From Burkholderiales bacterium (GTDB lineage: Bacteria > Pseudomonadota > Gammaproteobacteria > Burkholderiales > Burkholderiaceae), in the NCBI GenBank assembly GCA_947447845.1, contig CANFNO010000012.1, positions 1-16,932 of the forward strand: a DNA stretch of 16,932 bases. The letters are read 5' to 3'. The notes beneath the pieces were generated by a model that saw nothing but the letters and a program-made list of their open reading frames with translations, was not told the origin of the DNA and made no database searches. Positions 7,501 through 14,231 of the stretch are shown here, piece by piece (positions within the stretch are counted from its first letter, which is position 1; every line of letters starts with the position of its first letter). The translations under genes and the position numbers were made by a program.

Positions 7501-9740
7501 TTGGGCGCGCCACCAGCGCCGGACTGGTCGCCATCGTTGGTGTAGTAGTCGATACGCGGATCGCCAGCAGGCAGCGGAGCCGGAGAATCGTTGTACAGAA
7601 TCAGCGTCTTGCCAGCGTAGGCGGAGAAGTCGACGACAACGTCGGCGCGCTCAGCATTGCCGATGAACAGACCGCGCTCAAGTACGTTCAGCACGGTTAC
7701 GCTGCGCTTGTTGTACTCGTAGTTTGCGACGTTCGGTGGGATTTCCACGGGGTTGGGCAGGATACCGCCTTCCGTGCCGATCCGAACGAAGTTGGGGCCG
7801 GCTAGGAGGGGATTTGCATCAGGCACGCCACCTGGACGGTTGTCCTGTGAACCCCAGCCGGTACCTTGCAGGCCGCCTGCGCAGGGGAAGGAATTCGGAT
7901 ACAGGATTGCTCCAGCGGTATTCGCGCCGGACTCGGTCCAGCCCCATTTGGTGATCTTGCCGTTGGAGTTCGTGATGGGTAAGGGCAACGCCGCTTTTGG
8001 CGTTGTGGTCGAAGCTGGGTCAGCATAAGCCGGATCCGTGGGATCTGGGCACGCATAGGTCACTTGGGTGGGACCATTCGGGCCGACAAATGGCACCATC
8101 TTGACTTCAGTGTTGGGGCGGCCGTCGGCGGATGTGACGGAGCTGTCGGCAACGAAGAAGCTCAGGTTGATCATGCGGTCATTGGCGGCATTGAGAATGC
8201 GCAAGCGGTAAGGCTTGGGTTCCACGGTTGTCTTCGGGTAGGCGGTACCGTTGACGACCATGGTGTCCATGAAGCCTTCGGGCGTCGTGGTCACGTCGCC
8301 ATAGGCGCCCGTGGGCAATTGCAGCGGAGCCGGGAAGACAGGCCAGAACCAGGGGCCATAGTCCCAACGACCAACGGGATTGGTGCCATCGGGAGAGGCG
8401 GGATCCTGGTTCATTTCATACACGTGGGGGAACCACAGGTCACCTTCGGTGCCCCAGTGCTTTTGGTCCCAGAGTGAGTCTTGCGTAGCGATGTCGCTTG
8501 GCACGAAGGTGCGGTCCTGAATGACCAGGGGAATCGTGTCGGCGAGCGTCGGAAGTCCCACGCCCGGGACGGAGACTGTAGCGCCAGTTGCCGGGTTCGT
8601 CACAGGAGTTAAAGTTCCTGGCGCTTTTTCAAGCGCTGCATCCACGCCATCCATGATGACGTAGCCAGCAGCCATACCGGCATACACGTTCAGGCGAGTG
8701 ATGGCCAGAGCGTGATCGTGATAGAACATCAAACGACCGCTGAGGTTGTTCGGGAAATACAGTGTCTCGGCGCCGGGGCCGGGATCGGGCATGTCGGACA
8801 CGTTGGCCTGGCTGACACCCGTCGTATAGCCAGTTTCACCGGCGGGGGTGTACCACTGATGGGGCGTACCGTCGCTGATCCAGGGTGTATCGCCACCGTG
8901 CCAGTGAATGGCAACACGGTTCTGACCGTATTTGGTCACGCCATCGGGACCGTAACCGGAACCAATCAGTGTTTCGTCGACTGGCAGGAACAGATCGCCG
9001 TTGCGGGTTACCGAACCGTCAGCGTTGGTGACAGCACGGCCGAGCGGCAACGCGTTGTAGAACTTCAGGCGAACGGCTTGGCCGCGCGTTGCGACAATGA
9101 CTGGGCCGAGATAGTGCGGGATGTCGAAGCCGTAGGCTTGCTTCGAAACGAAGCCACCTGCGCCATTCGGACGGGAAATCATGATGGGAGTGCCCGCGAC
9201 GGTAGCGCCCGCAGCATTTTTTGTGGCTGGGTTAAACAAAGGAATTGCATTGCTTCCTGCGCTCTTCGAACCACCGGCTGTATCAGTTGCCAAAGGGTCG
9301 ATCTGCACGTAGCCACGCAGTGTCGTGGGCTTAACCAAGTCGCTGTGCATCTTTTCGGCATATTCAACTACGGCGATTTCGTAGTATGCATCGCCAGCAT
9401 AGGTTGCTGTATCAGCCACACCCAGGGGCAGGTACTGACCAAGATTGTTAGCGCCCGCGACTGTCAGACCCGGCAGGGTGTCAACGAACTTGCGCAGACC
9501 GCGAATGGCGTTGCCGCTTCCATCAAGATTGCCAGTATTAGTAACATAGGTGTTTGCATAGTAGGTCTGAACTGGCGTGACGCCGTCAGAACCGAGACCG
9601 AAGCCGCCACTGTTGGCATGTGCCGCGCCGATGGCGGTCAGGCCTGCTGTTGCCAGCAACAATGCCCGCGTCGTGGGCGTAAAACGGAATTGAACTCCGA
9701 CCGATGCCGCAACGCGGCTGAGTTTGAACTTATTTCTCAC
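4596..9740 (-). CDS. mofA: MofA-type giant multicopper oxidase with C-terminal fibronectin type III modules
   Basis: A 1714-residue exported oxidase. The signal peptide ends near AHA|NS (residue 42). All four copper motifs are present: HWHG (H279, H281), HDH (H341, H343), HPVHFH (H1013, H1016, H1018) and HCHILGH (H1126, C1127, H1128, H1132). They form one type 1 and a type 2/3 trinuclear site, so electrons from a substrate should reduce O2 to water. About 670 residues separate the second and third motifs, far more than in ordinary laccases, and include a glycine-rich repeat insert (about 845-935). Residues 1149-1714 form about five fibronectin type III-like beta modules (starts near 1149, 1262, 1384, 1509, 1601). 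The start is GTG at 9740 with AAGGGA upstream; an in-frame TAA lies 7 codons earlier and no early ATG exists. Size, motifs and the following mofB/mofC genes match Leptothrix MofA, implicated in Mn(II) oxidation. Mn activity is inferred, not shown by sequence. Confidence 0.92.
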   Translation of the reverse strand: MRNKFKLSRVAASVGVQFRFTPTTRALLLATAGLTAIGAAHANSGGFGLGSDGVTPVQTYYANTYVTNTGNLDGSGNAIRGLRKFVDTLPGLTVAGANNLGQYLPLGVADTATYAGDAYYEIAVVEYAEKMHSDLVKPTTLRGYVQIDPLATDTAGGSKSAGSNAIPLFNPATKNAAGATVAGTPIMISRPNGAGGFVSKQAYGFDIPHYLGPVIVATRGQAVRLKFYNALPLGRAVTNADGSVTRNGDLFLPVDETLIGSGYGPDGVTKYGQNRVAIHWHGGDTPWISDGTPHQWYTPAGETGYTTGVSQANVSDMPDPGPGAETLYFPNNLSGRLMFYHDHALAITRLNVYAGMAAGYVIMDGVDAALEKAPGTLTPVTNPATGATVSVPGVGLPTLADTIPLVIQDRTFVPSDIATQDSLWDQKHWGTEGDLWFPHVYEMNQDPASPDGTNPVGRWDYGPWFWPVFPAPLQLPTGAYGDVTTTPEGFMDTMVVNGTAYPKTTVEPKPYRLRILNAANDRMINLSFFVADSSVTSADGRPNTEVKMVPFVGPNGPTQVTYACPDPTDPAYADPASTTTPKAALPLPITNSNGKITKWGWTESGANTAGAILYPNSFPCAGGLQGTGWGSQDNRPGGVPDANPLLAGPNFVRIGTEGGILPNPVEIPPNVANYEYNKRSVTVLNVLERGLFIGNAERADVVVDFSAYAGKTLILYNDSPAPLPAGDPRIDYYTNDGDQSGAGGAPNTLAGFGPNTRTVMQFVVGTTANSPAPFTLGVPADPVAATPATGLYAALPKAYAAAQEAPLIPEAAYNNAFGTTNGDNFATIYSGSSIQPNFVWTPTTTTAQTLQSISVTGQGVGYTVAPNVVLTGAGLPVAGVTILPVVGVSGAQVAGGKVISVIVPANAVSGINSAPKVTFVSNAGANGVKVGGGATAQAFTNMTSSLPVKNKAIQELFDPSYGRMNATLGVELPFTSPLNQTTIPLGYIDPTTETLNDGEVQIWKITHNGVDSHPVHFHLVNLQVLNRVGWDGTIKPPYDDEQGWKETLKMNPLEDIYVAVKPRAPQLPFGIANSSRLMDPSQPAGSITGFTQVDPTTGVAPIDPVTGLTTQITNQTLDYGWEYVWHCHILGHEENDFMRPIKFNFGAVAPAAPLSLTASGYVAGTAASSVVLAWTDTTPAASSKGNKQNEIGYKILRAPAGNTTFTQVGTALANAVTYTDVTPASGATGFSATGYEYQVVSYNAAGSASTLVTAGTAAAPVAPAFPTNLAATANTSAQATVSFSDRSNNETSFIVYRATVNGATVGAYAQVGTIARAAADITATGATVTFVDPTVAGSTTYRYEVVANNNGTSSALGRSCAPARNATTCATGNTYVAVTTPVAPNLAAPSNVMVQMTGANAETLTFTDLATSETRYVVQVSTDSGKSWGDGTNTTFTQTAPAYLATANRTGGQTTGSGTAVSIAINNGANLTLTSGATPYLFRVAAATANQVGAWGNIATIDLSGQTIIAPASNVVATATVGGATLTWVDNANNNASYLLQKSVDAGATWTNVNVTLAGGATSATVTGLATVPTLFRLQAVSLGTNASSFTNSNSVTPLAPPAPVTPTGAAANRGNNGTPITATVTWTAPANATSYNLAWSTSNAALTAVTGTTTPASTGVNGGVNVISAIAGTPYTFNAPAGVANGTTVYFKLQAVGTGGNSAWTGSFNSTVR

Positions 9741-9797
9741 TTTAGATTCCCTTTCTATTACCCGCCGCTACAAAAAAAAGCTACGAGCACGTTAATG

Positions 9798-9826
9798 AAT
9801 AGATGACCACTGAGCTACCGAATCAA
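9798..9826 (-). promoter_or_regulatory. Candidate sigma70 promoter of mofA
   Basis: On the minus strand TTGATT (-35, 4 of 6 consensus) and TCTATT (-10, 4 of 6) are separated by exactly 17 bp. Transcription would start near 9791, giving a leader of about 50 nt before the GTG codon. The match is moderate, and a promoter needing an activator would look like this. Confidence 0.35.
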
Positions 9827-9853
9827 CCGAACCGTCAAGCCAAACGATTCGGT
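9817..9853. promoter_or_regulatory. Inverted repeat ACCGAATC/GATTCGGT overlapping the mofA -35
   Basis: Perfect 8-bp arms at 9817-9824 and 9846-9853 are separated by 21 bp. The left arm overlaps the predicted -35 hexamer of mofA, and further ACCGA-like copies lie in the spacer. A dimeric regulator could bind here, but this is untested. Confidence 0.4.
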
Positions 9854-9921
9854 TAACCCGTCGTTTTGCTTTGGCCAAGATATTTCCAGGCAAGGAAATT
9901 TTTACATTCGGACACACAAAA

Positions 9922-9950
9922 CTGGTAAATCTAACAATTGATAAAACCAG
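9922..9950. promoter_or_regulatory. Imperfect palindrome CTGGT...ACCAG
   Basis: A 29-bp imperfect palindrome with outer arms CTGGT/ACCAG and inner ATC/GAT around an AT-rich centre, about 180 bp upstream of mofA. The form is that of an operator for a dimeric regulator; the evidence is the symmetry alone. Confidence 0.25.
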
Positions 9951-10277
9951 CAAAGTGTGAAAAATTACCCGTTTTTCAATAGTATTTCGGTGCTTATATG
10001 AAACTTAAGTAAATATTCGTGTATGAAGAATAAATACTCGAATTTCTGAGGTCCAAATGACAGAAACTAGCTTCTCGCCGTGCTTCCAATGCGGTTACGC
10101 AAAGTGGGTTGCAGGAGTGCACCAGCACCCTGCTTTACGAGGGATATTCAGGTCTTTTGGGTGAAATGAAGGGGCGCAGCGAATGCCTTGAAAGTCTCCT
10201 AGCCCGCAAGATAGGGGGATGCGATTTCGGGACTCGGCCGATTTACCGTGGCAGTGTCAAATTTTATTTACAACGGG

Positions 10278-10309
10278 TTAACTTAAGATAAAGCCGCATT
10301 AATTTAAGA
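10278..10309 (+). promoter_or_regulatory. Phased direct repeats, probable response-regulator box
   Basis: Two copies of TTAAYTTAAGA start at 10278 and 10299, exactly 21 bp (two helical turns) apart and 10 of 11 identical. They sit just upstream of an AT-rich -10-like TTTAAT at 10324-10329, where an activator would cover the -35 region. TTAA-type direct repeats are the kind of site bound by PmrA/QseB-like OmpR-family regulators, and the gene that follows encodes such a regulator, so autoregulation is likely. A related AACTTAAG copy is at 10002-10009. Confidence 0.5.
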
Positions 10310-10403
10310 AAAATAAACTGGTATTTAATAAATGCGCAACACGTAATAAGACACTAAACGGCGTGGTCGTGATGAAATTGCAGAAAATTCACTCAAGGAC
10401 AAA

Positions 10404-11054
10404 ATGCGAATACTGATTGTTGAAGACAACGCACTGGTCGGCACCGGCCTGGTGTCCGCATTGCGCGCATCCGGCTTTGATATAGCTTGGGTCAAAGACG
10501 GCGAGTCTGCGCTGGCAAGTCTTGCCCAGGAAAAGTTTCTGGCCATGGTGCTGGACCTGGGACTTCCCGGCATTTCCGGCCTTGAATTGCTGCAGACCAT
10601 CCGTGCGGGCAGGAACAAGATGCCGGTGCTGATACTGACGGCACGAGACTCTACGCAAGACAAGGTCAGTGGCCTCAACAGCGGCGCCGACGATTTCCTG
10701 ACCAAGACAACCGACATTGAAGAACTGGTTGCGCGCATTCGCGCACTGATTCGCCGCTCGGGTCTGGATGGCACCTACACCGTTGGTGATTTGCAGATGG
10801 ACCTGGATGCCCACACGGTGACCCTAAAGGGCGAGTTGCTGGCCCTGTCCAAGCGTGAGTTTGGCATTCTGAGCGTGCTCATGATGAATGCCGGGCAAAT
10901 TGTGACCCGCAAGCAGATGGAACAGGCGCTGTATGGCGTGGAGCGCCAGGTGGAAAGCAACTCGGTCGAGGTACACATCCACAACCTGCGCGCCAAAGTA
11001 GAGGGGCTGTCGCTCAAAACCATCCGCGGCATTGGCTACACACTCAGCCAGTAG
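10404..11054 (+). CDS. OmpR/QseB-PmrA-like response regulator
   Basis: A 216-residue DNA-binding response regulator. The receiver domain (residues 1-118) has the acidic pocket E7-D8, phospho-acceptor D51 (VLDLGLPG), the switch T79 and conserved K101. The residue after the Lys is Thr rather than the almost invariant Pro. Residues about 124-214 are a winged-helix effector domain (LSKREFGILSVLMMNAGQIVTRKQM, then VEVHIHNLRAKVEG and the final TIRGIGYTL strand). The ATG at 10404 follows AAGGAC at good spacing. The partner kinase follows 37 bp downstream. Divergent placement opposite mofA makes control of the mof genes a natural hypothesis, not demonstrated. The regulator probably binds the direct repeats in its own promoter. 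Confidence 0.95.
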   Translation: MRILIVEDNALVGTGLVSALRASGFDIAWVKDGESALASLAQEKFLAMVLDLGLPGISGLELLQTIRAGRNKMPVLILTARDSTQDKVSGLNSGADDFLTKTTDIEELVARIRALIRRSGLDGTYTVGDLQMDLDAHTVTLKGELLALSKREFGILSVLMMNAGQIVTRKQMEQALYGVERQVESNSVEVHIHNLRAKVEGLSLKTIRGIGYTLSQ

Positions 11055-11087
11055 CTAGAAGCCATTAGCCAGAAGCCAAAAGCCAAT
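11046..11087 (+). repeat. Heptanucleotide tandem array (AGCYANN x6)
   Basis: Six contiguous 7-bp units of the pattern AGC(C/T)ANN fill the last codons of the response regulator, its TAG stop (11052-11054) and nearly the whole spacer to the kinase start at 11092. No Shine-Dalgarno sequence is visible ahead of the kinase ATG. The array therefore sits where the kinase's translation initiation signal should be. Confidence 0.75.
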
Positions 11088-11091
11088 ATTC

Positions 11092-12585
11092 ATGAGCATC
11101 TGGAGTCGTAACTATTCGCTTAGATACCGCGTGTTGGCCGGCCTTTTTGTGGCTACCTTCGCCTACTGGTGCATCGTTGCGGCATTGACCGTGCAGTCCA
11201 ACATAGACGACGTGCACGAGTTGTATGACATTCACCTGGCGCATACGGCTCTGGCCCTTTTACAACTGAATCACCCCGCCACTGGGCCCACATCGGCAGT
11301 GAAAGGGGAAGAGGCCACCGCCAAAATTGATCAACTGTTCCAGAAATGGCCTGACCTGCCGCAGCTAGATACCCCCGGAAACCAGATTTTTTCGGATTCA
11401 GGGGTAGCCATTGCAACTTCTGCGATGGAGACCAGTGCAGAACTCATCAAAAAGAACATCGAGCACGGCAAAACCCTGCGCTACCAGATTTGGCGTAGCA
11501 ACGGAGAACTGGTGTTTCAATCCGCCAACGCGCCCGACACGCCCATCACCAATTTGGTGGGTTTCTCAATGAGCAAGGACGAGCAGGGCAAAGAATGGCG
11601 TAACTACGGTATCTGGGATGCCGCGCATGGGATGCTGGCAATCGTCTCAGAGGCCAATGAAGGTCGCATAGAACTGGTGCGCAGTATTTCCATAGATTCG
11701 ATGAACCCCATCCTGTTGGGCATGCCTTTGTTCATTCTTTTGATTTGGCTCTCTGTGCGCAGCGGACTAGGCCCCCTGACCGATTTGGGTCGGGCCATCG
11801 CTCGGCGTGACGTCAACAGCCTGGAACCGTTCGAAGAAAGTCAGAGCCCACCCGAGTTGCGACCCATTGTGCAGTCGCTCAACAACCTGATGGAGCGCAT
11901 GCAACAGTCACTTGATGCAGAACGCCGCTTCAATGCCAACACTGCGCATGAATTGAACACACCGTTGGCCGCCATTCAAGCCCATTTGTATGCGGCCCGG
12001 CAAACGCAGAGCAATGCCGCACGCCAACTGTCTTTAAACCAGGCTTATACCGCCACAGAGAGAGGCATCAGGCTGATAGGCCAGATGTTGGCGCTGGCCA
12101 GACTCGGGCCAGAGAATGCCTTTGCCGAGATGAAGAGCGTCAACCTCAATGAGGTTGCACAGGATGTTTGCGCGGAGCTCATACCCCTTGCCATGCGGCG
12201 TGACCAGACACTGGAGATTGAGGCCAGCGCTGGATCCACCTTGGTCATGGGGCAGGCCGATCTTCTGCACCAACTCATTAGCAATTTGGTGGACAACGCC
12301 ATGCGCTACTCACCACCGCACAGTCAGATCCTGCTGGAACTGAGCCATTCGATGCATGGCCTGCGTCTAACGGTCAGTGACGATGGCCCCGGCATACCGG
12401 CGGAACAACGCGAACAGGTGTTCAACCGCTTCTTCCGGCTGGCGGATCAATCCGTCAGCGGAACCGGCCTCGGTCTGGCAATTTGTCGCAAGATTGCAGT
12501 GATGCACCATGCAAAAATTTTCCTTTCCGAGGGGTCGAACGGCAGAGGCTTGTCTGTGCACGTTGATTTTCCAACCGGGGCTTGA
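11092..12585 (+). CDS. Sensor histidine kinase (QseC/PmrB-like)
   Basis: A 497-residue inner-membrane sensor kinase. Membrane helix 1 is at about residues 13-34, a periplasmic sensor region at 35-203, helix 2 at about 204-223, then a HAMP-like linker (224-275). The HisKA domain carries the phospho-acceptor H286 in FNANTAHELNTPL. The ATPase domain shows the N box (N398, N402 in LISNLVDNAMRYSP), G1 (DDGPGIP, 430-436), the F box (FNRFFRL) and G2 (GTGLGLA, 457-463). It should autophosphorylate and pass phosphate to the upstream regulator. The start of the periplasmic region holds D39, D40, H42, E43, D46, H48, H51 and H61, a potential metal-binding cluster next to the membrane. The signal is unknown. 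The gene ends 6 bp from the convergent permease gene. Confidence 0.95.
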   Translation: MSIWSRNYSLRYRVLAGLFVATFAYWCIVAALTVQSNIDDVHELYDIHLAHTALALLQLNHPATGPTSAVKGEEATAKIDQLFQKWPDLPQLDTPGNQIFSDSGVAIATSAMETSAELIKKNIEHGKTLRYQIWRSNGELVFQSANAPDTPITNLVGFSMSKDEQGKEWRNYGIWDAAHGMLAIVSEANEGRIELVRSISIDSMNPILLGMPLFILLIWLSVRSGLGPLTDLGRAIARRDVNSLEPFEESQSPPELRPIVQSLNNLMERMQQSLDAERRFNANTAHELNTPLAAIQAHLYAARQTQSNAARQLSLNQAYTATERGIRLIGQMLALARLGPENAFAEMKSVNLNEVAQDVCAELIPLAMRRDQTLEIEASAGSTLVMGQADLLHQLISNLVDNAMRYSPPHSQILLELSHSMHGLRLTVSDDGPGIPAEQREQVFNRFFRLADQSVSGTGLGLAICRKIAVMHHAKIFLSEGSNGRGLSVHVDFPTGA

Positions 12586-12591
12586 AGGGCT

Positions 12592-14160
12592 TCAGGCCGC
12601 TTCCAGCGCCTTCTCTTGAGCCGCGATGCTGGCTTGGCGCTTGGTGATCTCGTCGCCCACCGGTGGGCCTTTGAAACGCTTGCTCTCCAGACCAAACCAG
12701 AGCACGCCCAGGAAGATCAAAAACCCGATGGTGTAGTAGCCCAGGCCAGGCACAAAGTCAGTCTTGGCAACCGGGTCGGCAGCGATGGAAGGCACAAACA
12801 CGTGGCCCGCAATGATGACAATCACGGTGCCCACCATCACGATTACAGCGAACAATTTGGACAAGCCGCCCAGGCGGAAGGGACCATAGGTGTTCCAGGT
12901 TTTGCCCTCGGCAAAAAAGCCCGCAATGATGGGCATGCCATAGGAGATGTACAGATACATGGCGCTACCGGTGGAGAGTGCTGCAAAGGCACCCAGTGGC
13001 GTGGTGATGGCAGTTAGCAAGCTGGTGAGAATGGCGGTGGCCCAGATGGCAGCCACCGGCGTGCGGTATTTGGGGCTGACCGACTTCAACAGACTGGAGA
13101 AGGGCAGGCCATCGTCACGCGCAAAGGCGTAAATCATGCGTGAGGTGGACGTTACCGCAGCCAGTGCGCAGATGAAGTTTGACAGGATCACCGCCAGCAA
13201 CATGATCTTGCCAAAGAAGCTGGGCAGGATCGCCGCAATAAACAGGTTGTTGAACGAGGACCAACCCGTCTTGGCTGCAGCTGCCATATCCGGTATGGCA
13301 AGGATCATGGCCAGGATCAGCACAAAGCCGAAGATGAGTGACCACAGCACGGCGTGCAACATCCCTTTGTGCACGGTGTTGCGCGCATCTTTGGTTTCTT
13401 CCGAAGTGTGAGCTGATGCATCAAAACCAGTGATGGTGAACAGCGGATACAAGAGGCCAATCACAAAGGCCATCAGCGGCGAGGACTCGACCGCCACATC
13501 GCCACCAGCTGCGCCGGTATAGTTTACGAATGCAAAGGCCTTGCCCAGATCCATACTAGGAGCAGCCATGACAAACATGCCGATCAGCAAGACCGTGACG
13601 ACAAAAATCATGTAACCGGAAAAGTCTGTGAGCAGCGTGGTGAGCTTGATACCGAAGTGGTTCAGCAGAGCTTGAGAGGCGGTAATGGCGGCCACGGAAA
13701 CAATTTGCGTGGTGGTGGTCCAGGTGGACACGTCCCAGCCCAGCACGGCGCCAAAGAAGAGGTCTTTGGTGATCAAATACAAAAACACATTTACGGCCGG
13801 CACCACAAACAGCAAGCCCAGCAGATTTACATAAGCCGTGGCCCAACCCCAGAAGCGCCCACCCAGAATCGAAGACCAGTGATAGAGACCACCGGCAGTG
13901 GGGTAAGCCGAAGCAATCTGACCCAGGCCCGCAGCCACTACGAGAGCAAAGGCGCCGCCCACGATCCAGCCGATGGTGAGCGAGAAGCCACCACCCGTAG
14001 ACAGCGCAATCGGGAACGAGCCGAAGCCACCCGACAAGATACAGATGATGGAAAAGGAGATCGCGAAGTTTTGGAACACGCCCATCCGTCGGTGCAGTTC
14101 CTGGGCATAGCCCATCCCGTGCAGGACTTTTTCGTCCTCTGTCATGTGCTCAATCTTCAT
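12592..14160 (-). CDS. APC-superfamily amino acid permease (ACT-type)
   Basis: A 522-residue integral membrane protein with about 12 hydrophobic segments, the usual size for the amino acid-polyamine-organocation superfamily. The motif AYPTAGGLYHW (residues 85-95) after transmembrane helix 2, and FTITGFDASAHTSEETKDA (241-259), are characteristic of the amino acid/choline transporter branch that includes GABA- and choline-type permeases. It probably imports an amino acid or amine by ion symport across the inner membrane; substrate not assignable. The ATG at 14160 is preceded by GGGG at 8 nt. The gene ends convergently 6 bp from the sensor kinase with no terminator in the gap, and lies 71 bp downstream of the GGDEF-EAL gene on the same strand. 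Confidence 0.92.
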   Translation of the reverse strand: MKIEHMTEDEKVLHGMGYAQELHRRMGVFQNFAISFSIICILSGGFGSFPIALSTGGGFSLTIGWIVGGAFALVVAAGLGQIASAYPTAGGLYHWSSILGGRFWGWATAYVNLLGLLFVVPAVNVFLYLITKDLFFGAVLGWDVSTWTTTTQIVSVAAITASQALLNHFGIKLTTLLTDFSGYMIFVVTVLLIGMFVMAAPSMDLGKAFAFVNYTGAAGGDVAVESSPLMAFVIGLLYPLFTITGFDASAHTSEETKDARNTVHKGMLHAVLWSLIFGFVLILAMILAIPDMAAAAKTGWSSFNNLFIAAILPSFFGKIMLLAVILSNFICALAAVTSTSRMIYAFARDDGLPFSSLLKSVSPKYRTPVAAIWATAILTSLLTAITTPLGAFAALSTGSAMYLYISYGMPIIAGFFAEGKTWNTYGPFRLGGLSKLFAVIVMVGTVIVIIAGHVFVPSIAADPVAKTDFVPGLGYYTIGFLIFLGVLWFGLESKRFKGPPVGDEITKRQASIAAQEKALEAA

Positions 14161-14183
14161 GTGTTTACCCCGTTATGTGTGTT

Positions 14184-14208
14184 GATGACGCCGATAGCCA
14201 GTGTCATC
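14184..14208. promoter_or_regulatory. Inverted repeat upstream of the permease
   Basis: A GATGAC/GTCATC inverted repeat with a 13-bp spacer lies in the 71-bp gap between the GGDEF-EAL gene and the permease, 24 bp before the permease start. It lacks a T tract, so an operator is likelier than a terminator. Evidence is symmetry only. Confidence 0.25.
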
Positions 14209-14231
14209 CTAGGGGGGGATGCGCAGCGGGA

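Larger units (their letters stand above)
9741..10403. other. Divergent intergenic region between mofA and the two-component system
   Basis: A 663-bp region holds the 5' regulatory sequences for mofA (leftward) and the regulator-kinase pair (rightward). Its flanks (about 9890-10060 and 10261-10400) are visibly AT-rich, with a GC-richer islet at about 10061-10260. No frame with an ATG start, ribosome-binding site and protein-like composition is present. Individual promoter-like and repeat elements are listed separately. Confidence 0.8.

Noticed and set aside
8712..9806. 364-codon plus-strand frame opposite the mofA 5' end
   Set aside because: Antisense to the signal peptide and copper motifs of mofA; no ribosome-binding site or protein-like features.
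10061..10260. Manganese (yybP-ykoY) or other riboswitch in the divergent region
   Set aside because: Attractive given the locus, but I could not find the conserved sequence elements of that class, cobalamin, or cyclic-di-GMP riboswitches by eye.
10109..10291. 60-codon plus-strand frame in the divergent region
   Set aside because: Starts only at TTG, is not followed by recognisable protein features, and runs into the repeats of the regulator's promoter; kept only as part of the composition anomaly.
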